A stretch of DNA of 64,000 nt from Schoenobius gigantellus. Taxonomy: Eukaryota > Arthropoda > Insecta > Lepidoptera > Crambidae. The notes beneath the pieces were generated by a model, which was given only the letters and a program-made list of their open reading frames with translations, had not been told where the DNA came from and searched no databases. Of this stretch, positions 31,101 to 43,100 are shown one piece after another. Positions within the stretch are counted from its first letter, which is position 1. Each line of letters starts with the position of its first letter. The translations under genes were made by a program, and so were the position numbers. The stretch is from NCBI GenBank assembly GCA_963935595.1, contig OZ012550.1, forward strand, positions 12,957,001 through 13,021,000, read 5' to 3'.

Positions 31101-34100
31101 TGGAAAGGGATGCCGCTGTGAAACTTTTCCTTTTATTTTTGTGTGCTGTGTCCAGTCTCTCGTGTCGAGTTGGTGAAAAACCCAGTCAACCCGTGTGCGC
31201 GACTAACAAAACGGGAAATTCCCCTGTCGCTTGTATATCTGAAAGGTTGTTTTAAAATATTGTCGTAGAATTTGTTTGTACTGGTACATAAGCAGAAACT
31301 CTTATTATATAATTATTTCTCGTTAATTCTCCATTTTATTTGTTACTAGCTGTGCCCGCGACTTCGTCCGCGTGGGATAGTATTTTTTGGCAAAAAGTAG
31401 CCTATGTTATGCCTTATCTAATTAGCTATCTATTAGTGAAAGTCCCGTCAAAATCAGTCCATCCGTTCCGGAGATTAGCGGGAATAAACAGACAGACAAT
31501 AATTTTTTAAATTGTGTTTTTGTTATTGGTACCCGATATACATTCATTCATACCCATTTAGTAAAAACTTGTTATTTTGACATTACAAACAGACATTTCA
31601 ATTTTATTTATTTGTATAAATAGGTACCGCACATCTATATCATATAGAAAACAGTTTTATGACAAAATGACAATTAGTTGAGTAATTAATAGGCCCCCGA
31701 GTAGTATTAGCCCAGGGCCCCACAAATTCTCGATCCGCCCCTGCCTGTAACAGTGGATGGCTGAAGGTTTGGGTTTATAAGTTAAAAAAAAACTTAGTTT
31801 TTAATTTCCAACTGTTTAACTATATCTCTGTATATGTCTGGTGTTTTAGTTTGGATTTTGACCCTTTCATTACTGAGTTCATAGTTATCTTTGGCGTATT
31901 CATTAAGGAGGTCTATGACTATGAGTGGTTGAATATTATCAACATATTAAGGAAGCAGTTTTATTTGCCTTTCATGCTTTGTTGGTGATTCATCATCTAG
32001 CTGTGCAAAGCTGTTGGATGTAGCAATTGGCTGGGATTCCGATAGCCAGTATGTGTTCAGCTTACATTGCTTCGATGGTTCTCTTTCCATCAGGGCTACG
32101 GAGTCGTTTTTTGTTTTTTTAACCTCTATCCAGTCTCTATTATTTTTGTTTTGTGTTTCTTGTGAAGTGATCTGGATTTCACTAATTGAGTTTGACTGTC
32201 TTCTTGTTTCAAACATTTCCTTATGAAATACTTGTTGGGTAAGTTTTATTAATTTATTGCAGGCTTAATCCTGCTGTCACCTCTGTGAACTTCACTTTGA
32301 CCAGTCACATTTACCAATGGAAGAGCCTGGGTACCCACCCCTCTATTATCTTCGGTCGCAAATTTATCACCTTCAGATCTGGGTCTCTGAAAGCGCCGGG
32401 GGCTAACCGGGAAGCATAGCAAATCACATTCGTTATCAGACACATTCATAAAAAGAAGTTAGGTAATAGTTGCAGAGGTTCCCCATATCCCTGCACCCAG
32501 TCTTTTTGAGGCATGAGGACCTATCATGGTTTCTGGTAACAATTGGTTGGACTATTTACTGCCGCCCATTACTCGGCATTGGCGATTTTTACAGCTGGCT
32601 TAATTATGTACAGATAGAGGTGCACATCAGTGGTATCGTCTTACTCAGCCAACCCTCCTCTTTTCTCATCTGGGCTTGGGACCAGCAAAGGCAGAGTAAC
32701 CAGCAAAAACAGAGTTTAAAAAAAGTGAAGACTGAAAAAGGAGGGTTTGCTGGAGGGCAGGGCAGTCAGACTTGGGAAAAAGTTGACTTTATAATTTGTT
32801 TTATTTTTATAAAAAATATTATTTGTAATTATATTAATGTTAGTTATTGGAAAATTTTTATATTATTGAATTGTTATTATTATTACAATAAAGCATATTG
32901 TGATAAGTGTTCTTATAAGGTTGAGTTCACTAATTTGAATCTCAGCATACTATCATATGACTAACGGTCAATAATTGACAACCTATACATTTCTTCATCA
33001 CAGCTCATATACGTCCCCACCGAGGGGCTCGAGCCTACCCTATGTTAGGGTGATTAGGCCGTAGTCAACCAGGCTGGCCCAGTGCGGATTGGTCGACTTC
33101 ACATACACCATTGAATCTCTTCGCAGATGTATGCAGGTTGCCTCACGATGTTTTCCCTCACCGTAGGAGCATCAGACAAATGTACATATGAAATTCGAAA
33201 CGAAAAACACATTGGTACACGGCGGGTCTCGAACCCCGACCTCCCGATTGAAAGGCAAGTGCCGATTCCACAGTGCCACCGACGCTCCACTATATATTTC
33301 TTTCTTAGCATTAATCTGTATTAAACCAATATGTGCAATCTTTGCACCATTCCAATAATAGTCCTGTGAAATATTCATAATACGAGACCCTTGCGGAATA
33401 TGACTAAAGGGTCTACTTTATTTTATATGGTTGTTTGATGTATGAATGGCCAAGTACTGTATTGCTTAATGTATGGTATCTACTTTCTCTACGTGCCCAT
33501 TTTGCTCGTGAATGTAGTTGAATACGTGCGAGTTTTGACAACTAGCTGTTGGCAATGACGCTCACCTGTTCTTTTCGGAATAAAGGCGAGGTTCATTAAA
33601 AACCATTTCCATTACAACAGCTTATACAGATGAATGCGATTAACCCTTTCAGCAAAGATGATTATTTATAGAAAGGGAACATTAGGCAAAGATTATGGAA
33701 AGGGAACAATCTCGTCTAAGCAGCAGCTACTATTGTCCACGGTCTACCTGAGCACGTGTAGAGCTCGCCGAACATGCCTAGAACTCGTCTTAAGAGGACT
33801 GAAGTGTCAATTTATGGCTCGAGTATGCACTATTAAAAATGCAGTTCATTGCACACCGTTTAGAGTTGAAAGTCCGAGGCAAGTGCCTACATTTCGTAAT
33901 GAAATATTGTTTCGGGCGATAACGGTTTTATCCCCCTAAACCTTTACGAAATTAGACAATTTTGGTCTTATTAGATTCAGTATATCTTAATCTACGTGTC
34001 TATGTTTATGTTTGTACGTCTAATCTACGTCTATGTTTGTACGTTTTGCTTTTTTGTAATTCAGTATAATTTAGTCAAAAAAGATAAAAATGCTCGAGGT

Positions 34101-37100
34101 AGTTTTAAGTTTAAAATATAGATATTTAGATGCTAATAATTTATATTCTGAGCAATATTACTTCAAAATCAAAACGTATAAACCTAGATCTTCGTTATAT
34201 CTACAACATTTCCAAAATATATGAAAATGGGACTTTGTAAAGAGGAAGAAAAGCGTTATCGCTTTTTGTATGAAAATTTACAGCTTCACAATCCACTTAA
34301 ACGTGCTTTAAACTTTCCACATATCCATTTAGTCTGCATTGTATAAATTCAGTAACCTTTCCCTAGATTACGTACAAGTCCCTAAAACAATTTTCTTTTT
34401 CCAGTAGCTTCAAGTCGCCTCGGCTGAATGACGAGGAGATCCTTTCACCGTCCTCAGATGAAAAGATGGACACGGGCTCCGAGTCCTTCCGCTCCCAGGA
34501 GACGCCCAATTCCGTCCTGTCGTCAGATTTTGACGACAACCCCGACCAAAGCGTCCTGCGGCTGCAGAACCCCGAAAACGAGGTCTTGAGACTGACAGAT
34601 CAAGAGACCAACCACAACACGATGAAGTCGACGGTTTTAAAGCGCCAAGAGGAATGGAACGACAGCTTGATACTGAGAATGTCAAATTTAAACTTGGATT
34701 CCCCTAAAGTAGAGAACAGACCGAAGAATCTAGGGATAAGTCCGCCTAAATTTAGTTCCACCTTGATATCGACGACTAACCATCCTTTAATGGGATTAGG
34801 AAGTCCAGAGGAGAACTTCCCTGATGTTGTACCAAAGAAGCTTCCTAAGATTGAGGATGAAAAAGATCTGAGTCTGTCGAGTATTGAAGACGAGAAGAAT
34901 ATAGAAACAAACGGATTCTACAGTCCGCAGCAGAACACGTCGAAAAATAATCTGTATTTCTCTGAGAATTTCATCACTGCTGAGAGTCAAATGCTCGGTG
35001 ATTCCAGGTTAGAAGGTGGTTCACAAAACACGTCTAGAATACCGGAGAGGAGAAGGATTGTGCCGCGATTTAACGATCTAAAAATGACGCCGCAGAGGAA
35101 TTTGAACGGCTCTGTAGAAGGAAACAAGCAAGATGGTGCGTTAAGGGAATTTATAGAGAGAAATAAACACGCTAGTCAATCTACGCCTAAATCAGCCATA
35201 GAGATTCCGGAGTCTGAGGAGTTTCATTCGGTAAGTAATTGTCTTTGCCAATCAATGTTGGCCTTTACTAATTGTCTATTCTTCAGCTATTCCGTAGATG
35301 TATTATTTAAAAATGAACCGTCTAATTTCGGCTTTAGTGTTTCTCCTTAAGACGCACGTTCGAAGCCTGCCCGAAGTGAAATATATCTTGTATTGATTTC
35401 AATGTTGTTTGGAATTTATTAAGCATTATTTATTAAAATGCAAAGTTACAAATATAAAATTAGCGTTATCATTTTTAGGGTTCCGTACCTCCAAAGGAAA
35501 AAATCCTTATAGGATCATTTTGTTGTCTGTCTGTCCGTCTGCCTGTCAAGACTTTATATCAAATACTTCTATGTCTTCAGTCTCTGTCAGCTGTGAAAAA
35601 ATACTTGTAAGTCAACGCAACACGTTTAGCGCAGAGGTCGAGTGATCACCTACTGCACAACGGGTCGCGGGTTCGATTCCCGTACGGGACAAATGTTTTG
35701 TATGGCCTACAGAAATTTGTTCCGGTCTGGGCGTATGTGCATGTGATATTCTATGTTTGTAACTGCACCCACGACACAGGAGAAAATCCTAGAGAGGGGC
35801 GACGTTTTAGAAAAAAAAAGAAAGAAAAGAATCACAAGATATTATCGTTTAACTCGTATATTTTCGCAAATTGTGAGATTTCACAAGGGAATCAAAATCT
35901 ATATGGTGCTACCCGTTGACCTAGAATCATGAAATAAGTCTTGTAATAAGTCTTAAAACTAAGGTCTTATATTATTATCACATATGAAGGCAAAAAAATC
36001 TGAAAACTGTAAATATAGACATAGACATAGACTGTAAATATAAACTGGAAATATAAATATAAGAATAGGTACAGACAACATCACACTTCTATATTGAAGT
36101 CGGTGCCAAATTTTAAGACTTCCTAGGAGATCATCGTTGGGCACCGACTTCAATATAGAAGTGTGATGTTGTCTGTACCTATTCTTATATTATTTTTAAC
36201 TTCTTTTCAGTGTTTTTGAAGTCGGTTTTTATTTTTTGTAAAATATTTTTTTGTAGTTCGCGTGCGTTGCAACGTACAACTCCGTATGTTGTACCGTGCG
36301 TTTGCACTGATAAAAATAAAACATATTGTAATGTTTTACAACTTGTTGTATGATAATGATACAAATCTCAAAACTTGTTGTGTATGCTTCTGCGTACGCA
36401 CTGCCGAAAATCGTGTTGGATTCGGAACAAATCCTAAGATTGCATTAGGATCGCCTCAAAACTTGTTGTCTTTCAACGTTTTTTATGGATTTGTCAACGA
36501 TTGCGTTCGCACTTTCGGCTGTTAAAGTCATAATACATGTTTTGCAACTTGTTGGGGTGTTGACAATGGAAACGCATTCATAAACATTGACAGAAACATG
36601 TATAAAAACATGTTTTTATTAAAAAATGCATGTAATGTGGTCATTATTTTGACAGCCTTGTTTGAGCAAAGTCGACCTTGCTGTTCTGTTTCAAGGAGCG
36701 GCCGGCAAAGTTTTGCTTCTAGTTAATTAATATATTTTTTATTTAAATTACTTGCTGGTTTTATTTAGATTAGGTACTTGCATTTTTGAGTAAAGCACTA
36801 TACAAGCCTTGGCCCACAGTGACTGCTTCGCTGGTCACGCTATGATTGCCTCGAGCTATCCTAGCTACGCTCTAGGCCTTCCAGCTTGACCATCATTGCA
36901 GCCCTTGCTGTCCTCACTGTAAAGGTCACGGCCTTTATCTCAGCTCGTCCATCAAGTGCTGCACGCTGACCGCGCTGTGTCGGCCTGGAGCTGCGCTGTC
37001 GGCCATCATCAGCGCGACCAGCAAAGTAGTCATTATAGACCGCGGCAGTAATGTACTATTATGTAGATGTTTCGTCAGTGCAAACGCACGGTTATTTACC

Positions 37101-40100
37101 ACCGTCAAAAATCGATCACTGAATACGGATAGTCGGACGGTCGGTAGACGGTCGTATGCATTTGCGCATATTGCGCTTAAAACAATAACGATGTTTTAAG
37201 GTCGCTGATTGGTGCGAGTCGCCGTCGAATTTGCGCAACATGCCCAACTTTGAGCTTCCAATCGAGATGTCGAGCAGTATAGGGATACACAATGTAAGTA
37301 TTTAGGGTAATATCTTGCTCGAATATTTATTGAATCGCGTTGAAAATGACCCGATGATATCTGATGAACCGGCTGACCCAGCAGTGGGCGTCTCTTGGCC
37401 GAGATGATGGTCCATAATAGTGATGAAGTATCAAAGAGGCCGACCTAGTGCCCGATGGGCAGATGAAATAGTTACTACGGCCCGCAGAAATTGGCTATGC
37501 AAAGCAAAAAACAAGGATGTATGACATGCCTTGGAGGAGGCTTTTACCCGAAGGGGGTCCGCACAAATCATGCATAAATTATAATTTATTTATAGATAGT
37601 TATTTGTTAATTAAAAAAAAGTAACTTGCGCGGAATTAAACAAAGCTTTATTATTATTATTATGTTCTTTATTTATTTTTTTCTTAAATATAATTTTATT
37701 ATTATTAGTTCTATATTAAATTGTGCGAAACTATGCTTTGGCAGTTAAAACCATGTATGATTTGACGTAATAAAAATAAGTAAGTTTTAAAAAAGATTTT
37801 TGGCAAAAAAATACCCCAATATTAATTTTATACGAACCCTCAGTTATTTCTAATTATTATTGTGTTAATTTCTATCAGTTTACGTATACATATAAGAAAC
37901 ATTTTTAAATTGCCATAATAATGTATAAAAAAGTTTGAAGTATTTACATAAGTTTTTCGTCGATAAAGGAGGTCGTCAAAAACTGCCCAATCGATGTACC
38001 GAGGTACACTATGTGAAAATCAAATTCTATTTAATACGCTGAATAATATAACAACCATGATTTTTTTCTGGTTATTTGGGAACTATTAAAAATCGTTATT
38101 TATTTGTAAGAAAATACGTTGTCTTAGACCCTATAACCACAGATTACATATGCTTTTAAATTGCTGCCATCTATTGTCGGTTATTCGAATTTTTATGACG
38201 CGGTCAACTAATAAGCACTGGATGTGCTTTAACAGCAGACTCTATTTTGAGTTTCATTATTTTATTTTAAAAAGTTATCGAATTTAGTTCGAAAACTATA
38301 TTATTTTTTAAACTAAAGCATTGAGTAGTTACTTACGATTTTATTTCTACAAAATGAGTCAATAATTTCTTACATTCCCATTTAACACAAGCTACGCCAT
38401 CTATGCAGTTTTGGATGGAACTAATTATACATTGTTCCTGTGTCGGTAACCATTAACCACAGATCGAAGTTTAACATTTTGTGGCGTTTTGATACTTGCG
38501 CAGATACAGTTGATTTGCAAGTTAAAATATTATTATTTTTATTGTTGAAATCCCATTAAAATATATTTCTTTTTGTATAAGTGCACGATACATTAAAACT
38601 TAAGCAATAATTTACTAAAAATATTTCGTAAACACTTTACAGAAGTCGAAACTAAACGCAATTGAGCTCCTTTATTTATTGTTTACGTAGTTTTATCTAA
38701 ATAAATAAAGGAAATAATATATTTTTTGGAATCCTCGAATATTTCTCAACATTTTGGTACACATGTACCTCAAGGTACATACATGGGCAAAAATGTATGG
38801 ACTATTGGCGACCTCCTTTGTGCATACTCAAGGTGGCTTACCTGTATAATATAATTCTAGTATGAATCCGAATAACATTTGAATGAGATATGGGTAGTTT
38901 TTATCGCTCGCCGTATTGGGTGGCTCCACCTAACAGAAGGGCGTTGCCAAATAAAGCCTCATTGTGTTCCTACGTAAGCTACGCCGGAGCTAAGCGAGCT
39001 TGCAACTTTTTTATACAACATCGGCTGCAAACCGTATAGCCCACCTGATTTCAAGCGATCTCTTTCTTCACAGAGTGTAACGAATAAAATAAAATAATGC
39101 CAGACGTCTTCCAGCAGGATCCAGATGTTGTATCCTCGTCAACTCAAGAAGATAGATCCGCATACCAAGCCTTGCTGGACCCTTACACGGGTAGCGTGGC
39201 ATTAAGGCACAAGAACGCAAAAAGTCCGCCCAGTGCCACCAGGCGAAGAATACAACTGGTAAGTGCCATGCCAATGTTAAAACATAATGTAATCCGCCAT
39301 TTTGTTGCAGCGGCTATTTTGGATTTACAACATTACTAATAGGCATAATTGTATTGTCAAGATGTATAGCACATTTTAGCTTAATTGGACACTGGCAAGT
39401 AGGTCAATTTGGAAACTTGCAAGATTTAATTCGAACAAACATACATACATATTGGGATTTATTAAAATTTACAAGTCTTCCTTCAATTTTCTTATTAGCC
39501 AAATGTTGCTCTAACGGGCGGTTTCAATATTCTATCCAAAGATAGAAGTAAGCTTACTATAGTTTTCTTGCTAAACATTTCTTATTGTTTTACTAAAAAG
39601 AACAGATTGCTTATAGTAACTAGACTGAGGTAAGCCTATCTCTATGTTTTATGGATAAAACCGTAAATGGGTGATGATTCGTTGTACAACATGGGTGCTG
39701 GATGTACAGTAAGTGCCATGTCAAGCTTTACATTTGCACTAGGAACGTCGTCGTTATTACGAGCGACATAACAGTGATTCTGTACAGCTTGTTGACGCGT
39801 AGCTTACTGTACAGCGTGGTGTGATTTGATTGATATAGTTTATGGTGTGAAAATGTCGATATCTACTTTTCAGTTGCAAAAAGACCGTGTGAACGTTCTA
39901 ACATCATTTCTCGCAACGGCTCACACAATACGTGATTGTGTACATTTTTGTGGTGTTTGTACTCGTGAGTTGGTAACACTGCGTGTTTTGACTTCTGCCA
40001 CTGTTCCGTGTTAGGTTTCCGTTTGCATTATGGTTTCATAAACATGACGATTACTGTGTATTTGCATACATATTAGTGTTTCTTTGTGTGCTGTGTGTAG

Positions 40101-43100
40101 TACAAAGATACAATTACCGTTATCTCTCAGTTTAGCCAATAGGTATGCATTTCAGGCATAGACTGCGTATGCAAAATCTACATCTCAGATAATAAAAAAT
40201 ATATGTATATCAGATATGTTTTTCTTAAGTTTGGCTAATTAAAATCGAACTGATTTTAATCAGATTATTTAAAAAACATTGATTTAATTCAACATGTGTA
40301 AATTATTGTAACAGGCAGGAAAATGAAATAAAACTGGCCTTAAATAAGGTAAAATGTTTTATTGTTCTATGTTATTATTATTCTACTACAACCAGTCTCC
40401 ACTCTAGATCTGAACTTTAATATTGTATTGATTATTTTACTAAGGTTTTAATCAGTCAATCGTAATATTTAAGTTTGGAAAATTAAATAGTTTGACCAAA
40501 CTGGGTCCTTCTTTTTTCCTGCGTTACTCATATTAGCTCATACCATAATATAAAAAGCAAACAGTTTCAAAACAATTCCATAAGTTTTTAAGTATGCAAA
40601 CAAAACAATGAGAAATACTGAAATGTTTGAAATTTTTTGTGTTGCCCGATGCTGAATTTAAATCCTACTATGTCAAAACGCCTGTCCTGCTCGTAAATTT
40701 CAATATAAAAAAAACATATTTTAATTGGTAGAATTCGATTAAAATTAAAAAAATCAATCATGATTTTTCCATCATTGGTATTTTTTGTTTTGTCGAAATA
40801 AAAAACTCTACTGAGATAAAACAAGGGAAAGTCAAAAGAAAATTTAGTTACGTATGGCGCCATGCTAATAAGTAAAGCTAATGGATAAAAGGTGTGGAAT
40901 GATTTTGCAGTCTTCAAGTAACTCCACGGTGACTCAACAAACGAATCTAAGTCTCTGACTCGCGATATACGTCAATTTAATACGGAACGTATTAAAGAGG
41001 TCATCGAGCAAAACAAGGGTTCCACAGTGTTCCAAAGAGATCTGTCACTCAGTAGAGTCTGCTGACGAATCTGAATACAGAGGACGGCAGAGTCATTACA
41101 TCCCGACCTGAGCTTATAGCCGAGATCGAACACTTCTAAGGACAGGTTTACGCAACATCGCAAACACCTGTTATTCAGACCGCAGACCCTAGGGCCTAAT
41201 CGACCCGGCATTACATCGAAGACATAACGGGCGTCAGCCTGTACGAGATCAGTGTGGTTTTCAAACAGCTCAAGAACAAGAAGGTGCTGATGGAGTTACA
41301 GCTGAGCTACTGAAAGCGGGTTGACTACCAGACTGCGATACAGAGGCTTTTTAACTCCGTCATATTCGAGGGCAAAACCACCTTAAGCATGGCACAGGGG
41401 CGTGATGGCACTTTTCTTCAAAAAGAGCGACAGGGCCTAGTTGGAGAACTACAGTCCCGTCACGCTCCTAAGTCATGAATAGAAGCTGTTCTCGAGAGTC
41501 ATCACGAATCGTTTCGAGCGCAGATTGCAAGAACTTCGAGCCTCCCGACCAAGACGAATTCCGCAAAGGCTGCGGCAGGTTAAAAAATTATAGACTAAAA
41601 TTTTTAAAATTAATAAATCTATACAAGAAAAGATTTCGTCTTGAGCAGGAATCGAACCTGCGTCTTCAACATACCGTGTTGACGACTTGCTTGACCACTG
41701 GGCCACCCAAAGAGCTTTTACCAACTCGACGAAATTTTAATTATATTATCTCTTTTGTACTTTATAAGCCTTTATTCACTGTAAATAACCACGTATCATT
41801 CAATATAGAAATCTTTACAGATTTCTTGAAAATTGGTTATGAATATAGCAAACTTACAAATTTTGTATGATTTTGCATTGTCTTCAAAAATGTTAAATAA
41901 ATAATTTTGCTTTAATATAACCAAAAAATATGAGTCAATCGAATTGTTAAACGGTTTTATTTAGCTTGCCCTGTTTGTATCCAAACGAAAACATTGCTTG
42001 GATCAAAATTTGCTAAAAAAATTTGACTCACCTGTTGACCGATTGATTTGAAATTTGGTAAATTCTGATGATAATACAATTTGGCATGTATGTTCAGCAT
42101 CATTATAAATCCAAGATGGCCACTTCCACAAAATAAAACTAAATAAGAATAGGCATTCTTTTAAGTTAAACGGTTTTATTGAAAAGAAAGATAAAACGAC
42201 ATAGATAATAAATTAAAAATTCTGTATTCCACACAGCCCCCAGAAGACGACAGGTGTAGCCTGGACAGTGTAAGCGGGTGTTCAATGGACTCTGAAGAGG
42301 AGCCCCCTCCCCCGTTACCACAGAACGACCCCCCACCGGCCAGCGACGACGAAGACACCAAGAGGTGAGCGCACAGTGCACTTTATTCGAAGAGATACTT
42401 TCATTATTCCTTCACACTTTGGCTTTGTTTGGCGTAAATTTTAATCATATCGAATAATGAATCTAACCTAATTAGTTCGTCAGTTAGATAATAAAAAATA
42501 GACATGTATTTAATATGTACAGGGTCATTTTTAATGAACCAACAACCTCCCAGGGGCTGATTCTAGTGCTCAGATGCAACAACTTTTTGCAACACCGATA
42601 CCTCAAAAAAAAACACTTCTCCATACAAACTAGGTTAGCTGATTCAGACTTTAGTATGGGAAAGTAGATTTTTTTTTGCGATTTCGATGTTGGTCCCATA
42701 CAAAAAGTTGTTGCATCTGAGCACTAGAATCAGCCTCTGGGAGATTGTTGGTCCATTAAAAATGACCCTGTATATGTTACGGGTGATGCTAGAAGATTCA
42801 GTAAATTTAGGATAACCCGGGTAAAACTAGTATAACCCAAGCCTTTTGGGTAAAGTCCGAATATTAAATCAAAATAAATAACCGAACGTTTACCCATACA
42901 CACCTAGGTCTAACCATACTCTTGTGAACAGGGGTGCAGAAGGCGCAGCCCTCTTGCTCGGGGGGATCGGAGGGCGGAAGACCCCCGCAAGGGAAAGTCT
43001 TATATAGGATAAAACTGAAATCTGTAGGTTTGGTTAGGTCAGACATTGTGACTATACATCAAACTGCATGCTGCATGCTTTCTTGCACGCTGCAGGCTTG

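Larger units (their letters stand above)
28876..31129 (-). mobile_element. R1/LOA/Jockey-type LINE, minus orientation, internally deleted
   Basis: A T-run at 28876 marks the poly(A) tail of a minus-strand LINE inserted in the right arm of the inverted-repeat element. Endonuclease (31095-30106) and reverse transcriptase (30100-29077) frames are both largely open. About 0.6 kb, by comparison with family layout, is missing between them at roughly 30092, where the region before the RT and its YRPI block should be. Clade call is tentative. Confidence 0.8.
27190..31185. mobile_element. Long inverted-repeat element nested inside the hAT-like element
   Basis: An arm of about 225 bp at 27190-27417 (containing TCACCAACTGGACACG and CATCTGGACACGCCTAAATT) is inverted at 28670-28875 and resumes at about 31130-31185 after the LINE insertion. 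The loop (27418-28669) holds a tRNA-like SINE scrap near 27890-27940 and a repeat shared with 12490-12660. Exact ends and target duplication are unclear. Confidence 0.65.
27021..31743. mobile_element. hAT-like non-autonomous transposon (CAGGGGCGGATC ends) carrying further insertions
   Basis: Ends are CAGGGGCGGATC at 27021 and its complement at 31743. Flanking 8-bp repeats are CCTGTATC (27013-27020) and CCTGTAAC (31744-31751), one mismatch, as for hAT. Subterminal GGGCTTCAGCCCAGGGCCC and its counterpart near 31710 extend the inverted ends. No hAT transposase is visible; most of the length is later insertions. Confidence 0.8.
26700..32460 (-). pseudogene. Jockey-like LINE ORF1 (Gag-like), split by a 4.7-kb hAT-like insertion
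   Basis: The minus-strand frame in 32460-31752 continues at 27012-26740 once the insertion 27013-31743 (one target copy plus element) is removed, reading through PSTVTGDLKKALGNL without a break. Downstream comes FEPPGPKREIPQCANCQQYG then HTKAYC, a CCHC knuckle (C-x2-C-x4-H-x4-C), with a second CIKC started. ORF2 is absent: the homology stops near 26740, so the 3' half was deleted. The 5' UTR-like part reaches about 32795. Confidence 0.8.

Noticed and set aside
32470..32964. 164-codon plus-strand frame
   Set aside because: Antisense of the 5' region of the Jockey-like LINE; no motif and AT-driven tail.
33634..33939. 101-codon plus-strand frame in BCH-gene intron 1
   Set aside because: No motif, no splice sites in phase with neighbours; composition unlike the real exons.
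35605..35700. Possible tRNA gene (A and B boxes)
   Set aside because: The tRNA-like head runs into a non-tRNA body typical of a SINE, and the acceptor stem does not pair.
39097..39114. ATG at 39097 as a start of a separate gene
   Set aside because: It is in frame with the BCH gene exon, but a TCTTCCAG acceptor at 39107-39114 joins in phase to the previous exon, so the ATG lies in the intron end.
41632..41722. Possible tRNA gene on the minus strand
   Set aside because: B box and T stem look good, but the acceptor stem and overall fold fail; best seen as a SINE head.
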